Notes: generated by a model not told the origin, from the letters alone. A stretch of 64,000 nucleotides of DNA from Palsa-504 sp963844625 (GCA_963844625.1 CAWJPF010000023.1:178075-242074), one strand, 5' to 3'. Shown: positions 48,364-57,787, counted from the stretch's first letter. Translations and numbers: made by a program.

Positions 48364-49371
48364 TTACGTAGCAGTGCTGGCGCTGCTGCCGGTGCTCGGC
48401 TCGTGGCCGATCCCGAGCTCGCTGACGTCCTCTTCCATCTCGTGGGCAATATCGGCGGCGGCGCCGCCGGCGCCTTCGAGTTCGTGACTGAGCTGCTCGA
48501 GCTCGGCACCTCCGGCCATCAGGCCGGTGAGCTCGTCCCGGGTGATCTGGCTCTTCTCGAAGTAGCCGATGCTCCGGCCACGGTTGAGCAGCAGGAACCG
48601 GTCACCGACCGGATAGGCGTGGTGCGGGTTGTGAGTTATGAAGACGACGCCCAGGCCCCGCTCACGGGCCTGGATGATGTACTTCAGCACCACCCCGGAC
48701 TGCTTGACGCCGAGCGCAGCCGTCGGCTCGTCCAGGATCAGCACCTTCGCGCCGAAGTACACGGCCCGGGAGATCGCCACGCACTGCCGCTCGCCGCCGG
48801 ATAGGGTCCCGATCGGCTGGTCGACATCGCGCAGGTCGATGCCCATCGCGAGCAGTTCTTCCTTGCAGGTCTTCTTCATGAACCCGATGTCCAGCCGGAA
48901 GCCCTTGCGGGCCTCGTTGCCCAGGAAGAAGTTCCGCCAGACCGGCATCAGCGGCACGACGGCCAGGTCCTGGTACACGGTGGCGATGCCGTGCTCCAGC
49001 GCCTCACGCGGGGAATTGAAGGACACCCGGGTGCCCTCGACCTCGTAGCGGCCCGAGGACGGCTGATGCAGTCCGGCGATGATCTTGATCAGGGTGGACT
49101 TCCCGGCGCCGTTGTCACCCAGCACGCAGGTGACCTCGCGGGCCCCGACCTCCATGGTGATATCGGACAGCGCGATCACCGCGCCGTAGCGTTTGCTGAC
49201 GTCGGCCAGCCGGACCAGCGGCACGCCGTGCTGGCCGTTCGTGGCGTTCTCGACGTTCGTGGCGTTCTCGACGTTCGTGGCGTGCTCGGCGCGCTCGGCG
49301 CGCTCGGCGTCGCCGACTTCGTCGGCCGGGGCGTGGTGCTTGCCGACCGGGGCGTTCTGTGGAGTGGTCAT
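48364..49371 (-). CDS. Sugar/inositol ABC transporter ATPase
   Basis: 335 residues, single nucleotide-binding domain: Walker A LGDNGAGKSTLIK, YQDLAVVPLM (Q-loop region), LSGGERQCVAISRAV signature, VLILDEPTAALG Walker B, VVFITHNPHHAYPVGD switch. An N-terminal ~45-residue region has an in-frame 18-bp repeat (ATNVEN twice). It belongs to the carbohydrate uptake (CUT2) group but has one domain only. ATGA-coupled to the permease gene. The C-terminal tail is acidic (EEDVSELGI). Confidence 0.9.
   Translation of the reverse strand: MTTPQNAPVGKHHAPADEVGDAERAERAEHATNVENATNVENATNGQHGVPLVRLADVSKRYGAVIALSDITMEVGAREVTCVLGDNGAGKSTLIKIIAGLHQPSSGRYEVEGTRVSFNSPREALEHGIATVYQDLAVVPLMPVWRNFFLGNEARKGFRLDIGFMKKTCKEELLAMGIDLRDVDQPIGTLSGGERQCVAISRAVYFGAKVLILDEPTAALGVKQSGVVLKYIIQARERGLGVVFITHNPHHAYPVGDRFLLLNRGRSIGYFEKSQITRDELTGLMAGGAELEQLSHELEGAGGAAADIAHEMEEDVSELGIGHEPSTGSSASTAT
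49237..49285 (-). repeat. 18-bp tandem repeat in ATPase N-terminus
   Basis: GTTCGTGGCGTTCTCGAC (plus strand) at 49237-49254 and 49255-49272, with a partial third copy. In frame it encodes repeated ATNVEN. Shorter GCGCTCG repeats follow. Confidence 0.85.
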
Positions 49372-50426
49372 GCCGCTGCCTCCGCGCGACGTTGGATAAA
49401 GGTGTTCAGCAAGATGGCGCCCAGCAGCAGCAGGCCGACGAAGAACTGGAACCAGTCCGGGTTCCACCCGGCGTAGATGATGCCCTGGTTGACCATGCCG
49501 AAGATCAGCGCGCCGATGGCGGCGCCGATCGCGGACCCCCGCCCGCCGGTCAGCGCGCAGCCGCCGACGACCGCGCAGATGATGTAGACGAACTCGTTGC
49601 CTACGCCCTGGGAGGTCTGGATGGTGTTGAACAGGAACAGCGTGTGCATGCCGGTGAACCAGGCCATCACGCCCACCGCCAGGAACAGGCCGATCTTCAC
49701 CTTGGCCACCGGCACCCCGACGGCCCGGGCGCTGACCGGGTGGCCGCCGGCGGCGAAGATCCAGTTGCCGATGCGGGTTCGCATCAGGATCCAGGTCGCG
49801 ATCACGACGAAGACGATCCAGTAGATCACGCTGGTACGGATGTTCACCCCGCCGATGGTGAAGCTGCCCGAGAACACCACCCGCGCCGAGCTGAAGCCCT
49901 GCAGGGTGGAGATGTCCGGGCTGGCCACCTGGTTGGTGATGCTCTGGGTCAGGGCGATGTTCAGGCCCTGGAGCATGAAGAACATGCCCAGGGTGACCAG
50001 GAAGCTCGGGATGCCGGTCTTGACCACGATCAAGCCGTTCAGGAACGAGATCAGCAAGGACAGGGCCAGCGCCACCAGCACCCCGACCCAGGCGTTCGTG
50101 GTGAACTCGTAGGCGAACAGCGAAGCGCACAGCGCCGAGCTGGTGACGGCGACGCCCGCCGACAGGTCGAACTCGCCGCCGATCATCAGCAGCGCGATCG
50201 GCGTGGCCATCAGGCCGTAGGTTGAGGTGACGTACAGGACGCTGGAGAACGAGTTCGCGTTCCGGAACGGCGGCGCGACGATGAAGAAGAAAACGTAGAT
50301 GATGATCGCGCCCGCCAGCGCGCCGGCCTCGGGCCGGGCCAGGAACCGGGCCATGCCCGACTTCCGCCCCATCCGCTCATCGCGGAGCGGCGGCGGGGTG
50401 ACAGGAGCTTCTGCTATCTGGGTCAT
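49368..50426 (-). CDS. Sugar/inositol ABC transporter permease (CUT2)
   Basis: 352 residues, about ten helices; LLMIGGEFDLSAGVAVTSSALCASL is the RbsC/CUT2 signature (IGGE.DLSVG). It continues with LIVVKTGIPSFLVTLGMFFMLQGLN and NGGRGS-type VVGGCALTGGRGSAIGAAIGALIFGMVNQG. Pairs with the single-domain ATPase and the lipoprotein. ATG 50426 with AGAGAGG. Confidence 0.92.
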   Translation of the reverse strand: MTQIAEAPVTPPPLRDERMGRKSGMARFLARPEAGALAGAIIIYVFFFIVAPPFRNANSFSSVLYVTSTYGLMATPIALLMIGGEFDLSAGVAVTSSALCASLFAYEFTTNAWVGVLVALALSLLISFLNGLIVVKTGIPSFLVTLGMFFMLQGLNIALTQSITNQVASPDISTLQGFSSARVVFSGSFTIGGVNIRTSVIYWIVFVVIATWILMRTRIGNWIFAAGGHPVSARAVGVPVAKVKIGLFLAVGVMAWFTGMHTLFLFNTIQTSQGVGNEFVYIICAVVGGCALTGGRGSAIGAAIGALIFGMVNQGIIYAGWNPDWFQFFVGLLLLGAILLNTFIQRRAEAAA

Positions 50427-50487
50427 TTGTAACCTCTCTTTCTGCGCAGGTCACCTTGCGGGCGGGTGACCTGCCGCACGACATCCT

Positions 50488-51504
50488 TTAGCGGGTGCCG
50501 CGCTGCGCATAAATCGCGACCTGGGCGACGTTGGTGCTGTCGATGAACGACGGGCCGGTCAGCACGGTCTGGCCGCCGCCGAGGATGTCGCCGTTGGTCA
50601 GGTAGAGCCACAGCGAGTCGACCGACAGATAGCCCTGCAGGTAGGGCTGCTGGTCCACCGCCCACTGCACCTGACCGGACTTGATCTTGGCGATCTCCGC
50701 GGCGTTGGTGTCGAAGGTGTACAGCTTGGTGGTGCTGTGCGCCGCGGCGATTGCCTGGATGGCGACGAGCGCGACCGGCGCGCCGAGGGTGATGACGGCG
50801 TCGATGCTCTTGTTCCTGGTGAGCTCGGCCGTCATCGAGGACAGCATGGCCGAGTTGTCCTCGCCGTTCACGTAGAGCTTGCTCATCGTGCCCTCGGAGC
50901 CGAGGCCCTGCTTCACGCCCGAGCACCGGGCCTCGAGCTGGACCTGCCCCTGGGCCTGCAGGACGCAGAGCACGTTCTTGGCGCCGGCCGCCGCGAGCCG
51001 CTTGCCCGCCGCGACGCCTGCGACGGCTTCGTCCTGCCCGAAGTACTCCATCCCGCCGCACTGCTGCCAGTTGAGGACGCCCGCGTTGAACATGACCACG
51101 GGGATCCCGGCCGCCCTGGCCTTCTGGACCGACGGGCAGATGGCCGCCGGCGCGGGGTCGGTGACCGCGATGCCGCTGACGTGGCTGTTGATCGCGTCCT
51201 GGATCAGCTGGGCCTGCTGGGTCGGGTCGGGGTTACTTGAGTACTTCAGCGTGATGTTGTCCTTAGCCGCGGCGGCGGTCGCGCCGGCCCGGATGATGTC
51301 CCAGAAGGTGTCACCTGGCGCGGCATGCGTGATCATGGCGACCGTGTAGTGCGGCGTGTTGGCGTGGCCGGCCGAGACATTCTGAGCCGCGTTCGCGGCC
51401 GCGTCGGCCGCTTTCTTACCGCCGGTGGAGCTGCAGGCGGCTAGGACGAGCGCGAGAATAGCGATCAGGGCGATGCCTACGGCCCGTTTTCTGGATCTGA
51501 ACAT
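50488..51504 (-). CDS. ABC sugar-type substrate-binding lipoprotein
   Basis: 338 residues. Lipoprotein signal ALIAILALVLAACSSTGG, cleaved before the cysteine. A periplasmic-binding-protein fold (RbsB-like, Peripla_BP_4): THAAPGDTFWDIIRAGATAAA, DPTQQAQLIQDAINSHVSGIAVTD, AGIPVVMFNAGV, GQDEAVAGVAAGKRL and DAVITLGAPVALVAIQAI. It captures inositol (or a close polyol) for the transporter in the same operon. ATG 51504 with GGAGG. The ligand is inferred from context. Confidence 0.9.
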   Translation of the reverse strand: MFRSRKRAVGIALIAILALVLAACSSTGGKKAADAAANAAQNVSAGHANTPHYTVAMITHAAPGDTFWDIIRAGATAAAAKDNITLKYSSNPDPTQQAQLIQDAINSHVSGIAVTDPAPAAICPSVQKARAAGIPVVMFNAGVLNWQQCGGMEYFGQDEAVAGVAAGKRLAAAGAKNVLCVLQAQGQVQLEARCSGVKQGLGSEGTMSKLYVNGEDNSAMLSSMTAELTRNKSIDAVITLGAPVALVAIQAIAAAHSTTKLYTFDTNAAEIAKIKSGQVQWAVDQQPYLQGYLSVDSLWLYLTNGDILGGGQTVLTGPSFIDSTNVAQVAIYAQRGTR

Positions 51505-51584
51505 CTGCCGATACCTCCGTATGAGGGGATTGCCTGGTTGCGGGGTGGACCTGGCCGTACCGGTCAGGTGGCGGTTTGGGCGGG

Positions 51585-53087
51585 TCAGGTGGCGGTTGGG
51601 AAATGCAGGTGCGTGCGGTGATGCTCTTGGTATTCGTTATCGGGCCAGCGACTGGTAATGGCCTTCGCGTGGGTGTAGAAGCGGATGCCTTCCGGGCCGT
51701 GCACGTGCGTGTCGCCGAAAAGTGAGTCCTTCCACCCGCCGAAGGAGTAGAACGCCATCGGTACCGGGATCGGGACGTTGATGCCGATCATCCCGACCTG
51801 GACATCACGCTGGAATTTCCTCGCCGCCTGGCCACTGGAGGTGAAGATCGCGGTGCCGTTGCCGTAGGGGTTGGCGTTAACAATGTCCAGGGCCTCGGCG
51901 AAGGTCTCGGCCCGGAGGATGACCAGGACCGGGCCGAAGATCTCGTCGGTGTAGATGTCCATGTCGGCGGTGACGTGGTCGAACAGGCACGGGCCGACGA
52001 AGAAGCCGTCCTCGTGGTCCTTGACGACCAGGGGCCGGCCGTCGACCACGAGGGTGGCGCCGGCCTGCTCGCCCTGGTCGACGTAGCCGACGATGCGGTC
52101 CCTGGCCTGCGGCGTGACGACCGGGCCCATCTCCGACTCCTGGTCGCGGCCTGGCCCGACCTTGATGTCCTCGGCCTTTTGCTTCAGCCTGGTGACCAGG
52201 GCGTCGCCCGCGTCGCCTACGGCGACGACCGCGGAGATCGCCATGCAGCGCTGGCCCGCGGATCCGTACCCCGCCGCGGTGATCTGGCTGGCGGCGAACT
52301 CCATGTCCGCGTCGGGCAGCACGACCGCGTGGTTCTTCGCGCCGCCGAGGGCCTGCACGCGCTTGCCTTGGCTGGCGGCCCGCTGGTGGACGTACCTGGC
52401 GATGGGGGTCGAGCCGACAAAGCTCACCGCCTGGATATCGGGGTGGTCCAGGATCGCGTCGACGGCGGCCTTGTCCCCGTGCACGACGTTGAAGACGCCA
52501 TCGGGCAGGCCGGCCTCGGCGTAGAGGCGGGCGATGAGGTTCGACGCGGACGGGTCGCGTTCGCTCGGCTTGAGGATGAAGGTGTTGCCGGCGGCGATGG
52601 CGACGGGGTGCATCCACATCGGCACCATGGCGGGGAAGTTGAAGGGGGTTATCCCCGCGCAGACCCCGAGCGGCTGCCGGAACGAGTAGGCGTCGACGTC
52701 GGTGGAGACCTGCTCGGAGTACTCGCCCTTGAGCAGCGTCGGGATACCGCAGGCAAATTCGACGACCTCAAGGCCGCGGGTGACCTCGCCCTTGGCGTCC
52801 GAGACGACCTTGCCGTGCTCGTCGGCGACGATCTCGGACAGTTCGTCCAGATGCTGCTCGATGAGGTCGCGCAGCGCGAACATGATGCGCGACCGGCGCA
52901 CGAGCGACACATCGCGCCAAGCGTCGAACGCCTTCCTGGCCGCCTGGACGGCGGCATCTACGTCGGACGGCTCGGCCAGCGCGACCTGGGCTTGCTGCGC
53001 ACCCGTGGCGGGGTTGTAAACCGGCCCGTAGCGGTTTGACGCGCCGGTTGTCTCCGAGCCGGCGATCCAGTGCGGGATGGTACGCAT
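51585..53087 (-). CDS. iolA: Methylmalonate/malonate-semialdehyde dehydrogenase (acylating)
   Basis: 500 residues, CoA-acylating ALDH: PHWIAGSETTGASNRYGPVYNPATG start, PLGVCAGITPFNFPAMVPMWMHPVAIAAGNTFILKPSERDPS (cofactor loop), VSFVGSTPIARYVHQRAASQGKRVQALGGAKNHAVVLPDADME and SAGQRCMAISAVVAVG with the catalytic cysteine (GQRCM). Converts malonic semialdehyde to acetyl-CoA, the last iol step. ATG 53087 lies 13 bases after iolD. Same operon; also active in valine catabolism in relatives. Confidence 0.93.
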   Translation of the reverse strand: MRTIPHWIAGSETTGASNRYGPVYNPATGAQQAQVALAEPSDVDAAVQAARKAFDAWRDVSLVRRSRIMFALRDLIEQHLDELSEIVADEHGKVVSDAKGEVTRGLEVVEFACGIPTLLKGEYSEQVSTDVDAYSFRQPLGVCAGITPFNFPAMVPMWMHPVAIAAGNTFILKPSERDPSASNLIARLYAEAGLPDGVFNVVHGDKAAVDAILDHPDIQAVSFVGSTPIARYVHQRAASQGKRVQALGGAKNHAVVLPDADMEFAASQITAAGYGSAGQRCMAISAVVAVGDAGDALVTRLKQKAEDIKVGPGRDQESEMGPVVTPQARDRIVGYVDQGEQAGATLVVDGRPLVVKDHEDGFFVGPCLFDHVTADMDIYTDEIFGPVLVILRAETFAEALDIVNANPYGNGTAIFTSSGQAARKFQRDVQVGMIGINVPIPVPMAFYSFGGWKDSLFGDTHVHGPEGIRFYTHAKAITSRWPDNEYQEHHRTHLHFPTAT

Positions 53088-53100
53088 GTGTTTGTGCCTT

Positions 53101-54984
53101 TCAGAGGTAACGTCTTTGGTCGCGCTTGGCCGCCTCGTAGGCGGCGCGGGCCTGCTGCGTGCTCTCCAGGGCCGCGACCTCGGAGACGGGAACGTCCCAC
53201 CAGCTCTGGGAGGACGGCACGGGAGCCAGCGGATCGGTTTCGATGTAGATGACCGTGGTCCGGTCGGATGCCCTGGATTGGGTCAGGGCTTCGGTGAGTT
53301 CCTTGATGGTCGTCGTCCTGAGCACGTCGGCGCCGAGGCTGGCGGCGTTGGCGGCGAGGTCGACGGGCAGCAGGTCGCCGTCGAGCAGCCCGGTCTCCGG
53401 ATTGCGGTAGCGGTAGCTGGTACCGAATCGCTGCGAGCCCAGCGATTCGGACAGCGCGCCGATGGAGGCGAAGCCGTGGTTCTGGATCAGGATGATGTTC
53501 AGCTTGATCCGCTCGGCGACCGCCGTGACGATCTCGGTCGCCATCATCAGGTACGACCCGTCGCCCACGAGCACGAAGACCTCGCGGTCCGGGGCGGCCA
53601 GCTTGGCGCCGAGGCCGCCGGCGATCTCATAGCCCATGCAGGAGTAGCCGTACTCCACGTGGTACTGCTTGTCGTCCCGGGCTCGCCACAGCATCTGCAG
53701 GTCACCCGGCATGCTCCCGGCCGCCTGGACGACGACGTTGCGGTCGTCCATGAACTCGTTCAGCGCGCCGAGGATCTCCGTCTGCGCCGGGAGCGGTGCG
53801 TGACCCAGGTGGTACGCCTGGTCTACGACCCGCCGCCAGCTGGCGTTTTCTGTCTGGAGCTGGGTGGTATAAGCCTGGTCGACGTGATAGCCGCTGAGGG
53901 CTTGGGTGAGGGCCTCCAGGCCGGCCCGGGCGTCTGCGGTGAGCGAGACGCCTGCGTGCTTCCCGGCGTCGAAGGCCGTGACGTTCAGGTTGACGAACCT
54001 GACGTCCGGGTGCTGGAACGCGGTACGCGAGGCGGTGGTGAAATCGCTGTAGCGGGTGCCGATGCCGAGCACCACGTCGGCCTCGCGGGCCAGTGCGTTC
54101 GCGACCGGTGAGCCGGTGGCGCCGATGCCGCCCGCGGCACACGGGTGATCCCAGGCCAGGGCGCCCTTGCCCGCCTGGGTGTCCGCGACAGCGATGCCCG
54201 TGGCCTCGGCGAACTGCCGCAGAGCGTGGCTCGCCTCGGAATAGATGACGCCGCCGCCGGCCACGATCAGCGGCCGTTGCGCTTGCTGCAGGACGTTGGC
54301 GGCGCGGGCCAGCGCGGCGGGCTCGGGGACCGGGCGCGGCACGTGCCAGGTTCTGCTGCGGAACAGTTCTTCCGGCCAGTCGTAGGCTTCCGCCTGGACG
54401 TCCTGTGGCAGGGCGAGCGTCACCGCGCCGGTTTCGGCCGGGTCGGTGAGCACGCGCATCGCGGCCAGCAGCGCCGAGGGCAGCTGCTCCGGGCGGTTGA
54501 TCCGGTCCCAGAACCGCGACACCGGCTTGAACGCGTCGTTGACGCTGACGTCGCAGGACCGCGGGTCCTCGAGTTCCTGCAGGAGCGGGCTGGCCGCCCG
54601 GGTGGCGAAGAAGTCACTGGGCAGCAGCAGGACCGGGATGCGGTTGATCGTCGCGAGCGCGGCTCCGGTCACCATGTTGGTCGAGCCGGGACCGATAGAG
54701 GCGGTGCAGGCAAACGTCTGGAGACGGTTCCTCATCCGGGCGAAGCCGACGCTGGCGTGCACCATGGCCTGCTCGTTGCGGGCGAGGTAGTAGGGCAGGT
54801 CCGCTTCTTTTGTTTCGTGCGCCTGGAGGAGAGCCTGGCCCACGCCCGCCACGTTGCCGTGGCCGAAGATGCCGAAGCAGCCGGGGATCAGCCGCTGCCG
54901 CACGCCGTCGCGCTCGCTGTACTGGCTGGCCAGGAAGCGGACCAGGGCCTGGGCGACGGTGAGGCGTACGGTGGGCACGTTCAT
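53101..54984 (-). CDS. iolD: 3D-(3,5/4)-trihydroxycyclohexane-1,2-dione hydrolase
   Basis: 627 residues, thiamin-diphosphate enzyme. The N-terminal PYR domain has LARNEQAMVHASVGFARM (conserved glutamate), TASIGPGSTNMVTGAALAT and LALPQDVQAEAYDWPEELF. The C-terminal PP domain has FVLVGDGSYLMMATEIVTAVAERIKLNIILIQNHGF (GDG...N ThDP/Mg motif), and NRIPVLLLPSDFFATRAA and PGDLQMLWRAR are IolD-like. Cleaves the ring of the dione to 5-deoxy-glucuronate. ATG 54984 with AAGGAGAG; ATGA overlap with iolB. Confidence 0.94.
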   Translation of the reverse strand: MNVPTVRLTVAQALVRFLASQYSERDGVRQRLIPGCFGIFGHGNVAGVGQALLQAHETKEADLPYYLARNEQAMVHASVGFARMRNRLQTFACTASIGPGSTNMVTGAALATINRIPVLLLPSDFFATRAASPLLQELEDPRSCDVSVNDAFKPVSRFWDRINRPEQLPSALLAAMRVLTDPAETGAVTLALPQDVQAEAYDWPEELFRSRTWHVPRPVPEPAALARAANVLQQAQRPLIVAGGGVIYSEASHALRQFAEATGIAVADTQAGKGALAWDHPCAAGGIGATGSPVANALAREADVVLGIGTRYSDFTTASRTAFQHPDVRFVNLNVTAFDAGKHAGVSLTADARAGLEALTQALSGYHVDQAYTTQLQTENASWRRVVDQAYHLGHAPLPAQTEILGALNEFMDDRNVVVQAAGSMPGDLQMLWRARDDKQYHVEYGYSCMGYEIAGGLGAKLAAPDREVFVLVGDGSYLMMATEIVTAVAERIKLNIILIQNHGFASIGALSESLGSQRFGTSYRYRNPETGLLDGDLLPVDLAANAASLGADVLRTTTIKELTEALTQSRASDRTTVIYIETDPLAPVPSSQSWWDVPVSEVAALESTQQARAAYEAAKRDQRRYL

Positions 54985-55862
54985 CTCTCCTTGTCGGTGG
55001 TCATCGGTAGCCGGGGATCGACGGGCTGGTCGCGCCAGGTGCCGCGGATCCAGGCGTGCGCCGGGTCGTCGCAGAAGCGCCAGGCGCGCTCTTCGGCCGG
55101 ACCCGCCATGACGTTGAGGTAGTACAGGTCGTAGCCGGGAGCCGCGATCGAAGGTCCGTGCCAGCCGTGCGGGATCAGCACGACGTCGCCCGTCCTGACC
55201 TCGGCCAGCACGTCGATGGGACGGGTGGCGGTGCCGTAGACCCGCTGGTAGGCGAGCCCGCGGGTCTCGAAGTAGTAGATCTCCTCGAGTTCGGCCTCGT
55301 CCTGGTGCGCCGCGTCGCCCTGGTGCGCCTCGTCGTGCTTGTGCGGCGGGTAGGACGACCAGTTGCCGCCGGGCGTGAGCACCTCGACCGCGATGAGCTT
55401 GTCGCACTCGAACGCCTCGGGCGAGCAGAAGTTGTTGACCTGCCGGCTGGCCTGGCCCGCACCCCGCAGTTCCACCGGCACGTTTTCTGCGGCCCCGTAA
55501 CGCGGTGGCAGTTTGTTTACGCATCGTGCCGAGGGAATGGCGAATACGCCGCCTGCTCCGGAGGTCACCGTGACCGTGGCGTCGCGCGGGGCGTAGGCGA
55601 AGTCGGTGACGCGGGAGAACACGTCACGGCGTCCGGTTAGTTCGAAGGTCTTCTTGTCGCAGGTGACGGCGGCGGATCCGGATAGCGGGAGGACGAGCAG
55701 CTCGTCCTTCCCGGTGGTCCAGGTGTGCGCCTGGCCGGGTTGCAGGTTCAGGACGCGCAGGCCGGAGTAAGTCCACCCGGCACGCTCAGGCGTCACGGCG
55801 ATCGTGAAGGCGCCGTCGCCGGCCGACCCGGCTTTCAGGTGGAGTTTCTCGTCCATCCTCAC
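54981..55862 (-). CDS. iolB: 5-deoxy-glucuronate isomerase
   Basis: 293 residues, bicupin IolB: VTPERAGWTYSGLRVLNLQPGQAHTWTTGKDELLVLPLSGSAAVT (first barrel), CDKLIAVEVLTPGGNWSSYPPHKHDEAH (metal-binding HKHDE), LEEIYYFETRG, GDVVLIPHGWHGPSIAAPGYDLYYLNVMAGPAEERAWRF (second set of ligands). Converts 5-deoxy-glucuronate to 2-deoxy-5-keto-gluconate. ATGA-coupled to its neighbours. Confidence 0.95.
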   Translation of the reverse strand: MRMDEKLHLKAGSAGDGAFTIAVTPERAGWTYSGLRVLNLQPGQAHTWTTGKDELLVLPLSGSAAVTCDKKTFELTGRRDVFSRVTDFAYAPRDATVTVTSGAGGVFAIPSARCVNKLPPRYGAAENVPVELRGAGQASRQVNNFCSPEAFECDKLIAVEVLTPGGNWSSYPPHKHDEAHQGDAAHQDEAELEEIYYFETRGLAYQRVYGTATRPIDVLAEVRTGDVVLIPHGWHGPSIAAPGYDLYYLNVMAGPAEERAWRFCDDPAHAWIRGTWRDQPVDPRLPMTTDKER

Positions 55863-56737
55863 CCCCGCATCAGCCGGACGGCGGTGTCCACGGCGCCGGC
55901 CACGTCGTCATCGGGCGGGAAGAGCAGCGACCGGCCGACGACGAGCCCGCGCACGGACGGTATCTGCAGGGCCTTGTGCCACTGGTCAAAGGCCGCGTCC
56001 TGGTCTGCGCTGACCTCCCCGCCGAGCAGCAGGGCGGGCAGCGTCGACGCGGCCAGCACCCGCTCCATGTCCTCGACGACCGGTACCTTGAGCCAGGTGT
56101 ACGCCGAGGTCGTGCCGAGCCCCGAGGCGACCGCAATGGAGCGGATCACCGCCTCGGGCGACAGGTCGTTGCGCACCCGCCCGTCGACGCGGTGCGAGAT
56201 GAACGGCTCGACCATGGCCATCAGGCCATGGGAGGCGAGATCGCTGACCGCCTTGGCGCAGGACTCCATCGTCACCGCGGTGGCGGGATCGTCCGGATCG
56301 ATACGGAAGAGCATCTTGCCGCCGTCGAACCCCATCCGGGCGATGGCGGCCGCGTCGTAACCGGTGAACCGGTCATCGATTTCGAACACGGTCCCGGCCA
56401 GGCCGCCGCGGTTCATCGAGCCGATCACCACCTTGTCCTCCAGGACGCCAAGCAGCAGCAGGTCCTCGATGATGTCCGCGGTGCCGAGGACGCCATCGAC
56501 GCCGGGCCGGGACAGCGCGAGCGACATCCGCTCGAGCAGCTCGGCCCGGTCGGCGATCGCCATCGGGCGGTCCCCCACCCGCAGCGCGCCGCGCGCAGGG
56601 TGGTCGGCGGCGATGATGAACAGCCGGTTGTCCTCGCCGACCAGCGTCGCGCGGCGCTGGCGCCGGGCCGCTGCCTCGGCGATCGCCTGCGGGCGCCTCG
56701 TCCGAACGTCGAGGATGGCCTTGAGCTGCTCATGCAT
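55859..56737 (-). CDS. Aldolase-like (beta/alpha)8 barrel protein of the iol operon
   Basis: 292 residues: LFIIAADHPARGALRVG, DGVLGTADIIEDLLLLGVLEDKVVIGSMNRGGLAG, DGGKMLFRIDPDD and LMAMVEPFISHRVDGR (E/P/F strand). It has a DeoC/LacD-like barrel shape and belongs to the Cgl0159-type family found in actinobacterial iol clusters. By position it is the best candidate for cleaving 2-deoxy-5-keto-gluconate-6-phosphate, since no IolJ (class II aldolase) gene is present. ATGA-coupled to iolB; 8-base overlap with iolC. Confidence 0.8.
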   Translation of the reverse strand: MHEQLKAILDVRTRRPQAIAEAAARRQRRATLVGEDNRLFIIAADHPARGALRVGDRPMAIADRAELLERMSLALSRPGVDGVLGTADIIEDLLLLGVLEDKVVIGSMNRGGLAGTVFEIDDRFTGYDAAAIARMGFDGGKMLFRIDPDDPATAVTMESCAKAVSDLASHGLMAMVEPFISHRVDGRVRNDLSPEAVIRSIAVASGLGTTSAYTWLKVPVVEDMERVLAASTLPALLLGGEVSADQDAAFDQWHKALQIPSVRGLVVGRSLLFPPDDDVAGAVDTAVRLMRG

Positions 56738-57692
56738 TGATGTCCTCCCGTGGTCCCTCGTCCAGGAGCTGAGCGACCTCGGCGGCCGTCGGCATGGCGT
56801 CCGAGCAGGCCAGCCGGCTGGCCACGATCGCCCCGGCGGCGTTCGCGAAGCGCATCACCCGCTCGATGTCCCAGCCCGCAAGCAGCCCGTGGCACAGTGC
56901 GCCGCCGAACGCGTCACCGGCGCCGAGACCGTTGAGGACGTTGACCGGCACCGGCGGTACCTCGACGGCCACGATGCGATCGTGCGCGAGTACGCCCTTG
57001 GGACCCTGCTTGACGACGGCGAGGCCGACACCGAACTCGTGCAGCGCACGAGCGGCGGCCAGCGGCTCCCGCTCCCCCACCGCGGTGTCGCACTCGTCGA
57101 GGTTGCCGACCGCGACGGTCACGTGCGGCAGTGCCTGCTGGATCCAGTGCCGGGCCTGCTCCCGCGATTCCCAGAACATCGGCCGGTAGTCCAGGTCCAG
57201 GACGGTGATCTCCCGCCCGCCCCGCGCCCGCAGCGCGGCGAGGGTCGCCGTGCGGCTCGGCTCGGCGCAAAGACCGGTCCCGGTCACCCAGAAGACGCCG
57301 GCCTCGCGGATGGCGTCCAGGTCCAGTTCCTCGCGGTAGATCTCCAGGTCCGGTGCTTTCGGCCAGCGGTAGAAGTAGAGCGGGAAGTCGTCCGGCGGGA
57401 AGATCTCGCAGAACGTCACCGGCGTCGGAAGCTCCGCTACGGAGGTGACGTAGCGGTCGTCGATGCCGTAGCCCGTCAGCGCCGCGTGAATGAACCGGCC
57501 GAACGGGTCGTCGCCGGTGCGGGTGATGACCGCGGTGCGCCGCTGATACCGGGCGGCAGCCACGGCGACGTTGGTCGCGCTGCCGCCGAGGTACTTGCCG
57601 AAGGTCTGGACATCCTCAAGCCGGACGCCCGCCTGCAGCGGATACAGGTCGACGCCGACCCGTCCCATGGTGAGGACCTCGAAGGCGCTCAT
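56730..57692 (-). CDS. iolC: 5-dehydro-2-deoxygluconokinase
   Basis: 320 residues, PfkB/ribokinase fold: FEVLTMGRVGVDLYPLQAGVRLEDV, GGSATNVAVAAARYQRRTAVITRTGDDPFGRF (GGSATN substrate motif), CEIFPPDDFPLYFYRWPKAPDLEI, TVLDLDYRPMFW and NGLGAGDAFGGALCHGLLAGW (PfkB signature 2, catalytic D in GAGD). Phosphorylates 2-deoxy-5-keto-gluconate. ATG 57692 follows GGGAGG, and it is the first gene of the 11-gene operon. Confidence 0.94.
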   Translation of the reverse strand: MSAFEVLTMGRVGVDLYPLQAGVRLEDVQTFGKYLGGSATNVAVAAARYQRRTAVITRTGDDPFGRFIHAALTGYGIDDRYVTSVAELPTPVTFCEIFPPDDFPLYFYRWPKAPDLEIYREELDLDAIREAGVFWVTGTGLCAEPSRTATLAALRARGGREITVLDLDYRPMFWESREQARHWIQQALPHVTVAVGNLDECDTAVGEREPLAAARALHEFGVGLAVVKQGPKGVLAHDRIVAVEVPPVPVNVLNGLGAGDAFGGALCHGLLAGWDIERVMRFANAAGAIVASRLACSDAMPTAAEVAQLLDEGPREDINA

Positions 57693-57773
57693 CGCGCTGC
57701 CTCCCTGAATGTTCCCTCCGGAAATACTGTGAGTTGCTAACTTTTTACGCCTGTGTTTCGGAGCGGTCAATAG

Positions 57774-57787
57774 TATGTCCGGACATA
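57774..57787. promoter_or_regulatory. Palindromic operator between iol operon and regulator
   Basis: TATGTCCGGACATA is a perfect 14-bp palindrome 82 bases ahead of iolC and 103 bases ahead of the GntR gene. TGTCCGGACA-type palindromes suit a GntR dimer. Confidence 0.7.
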
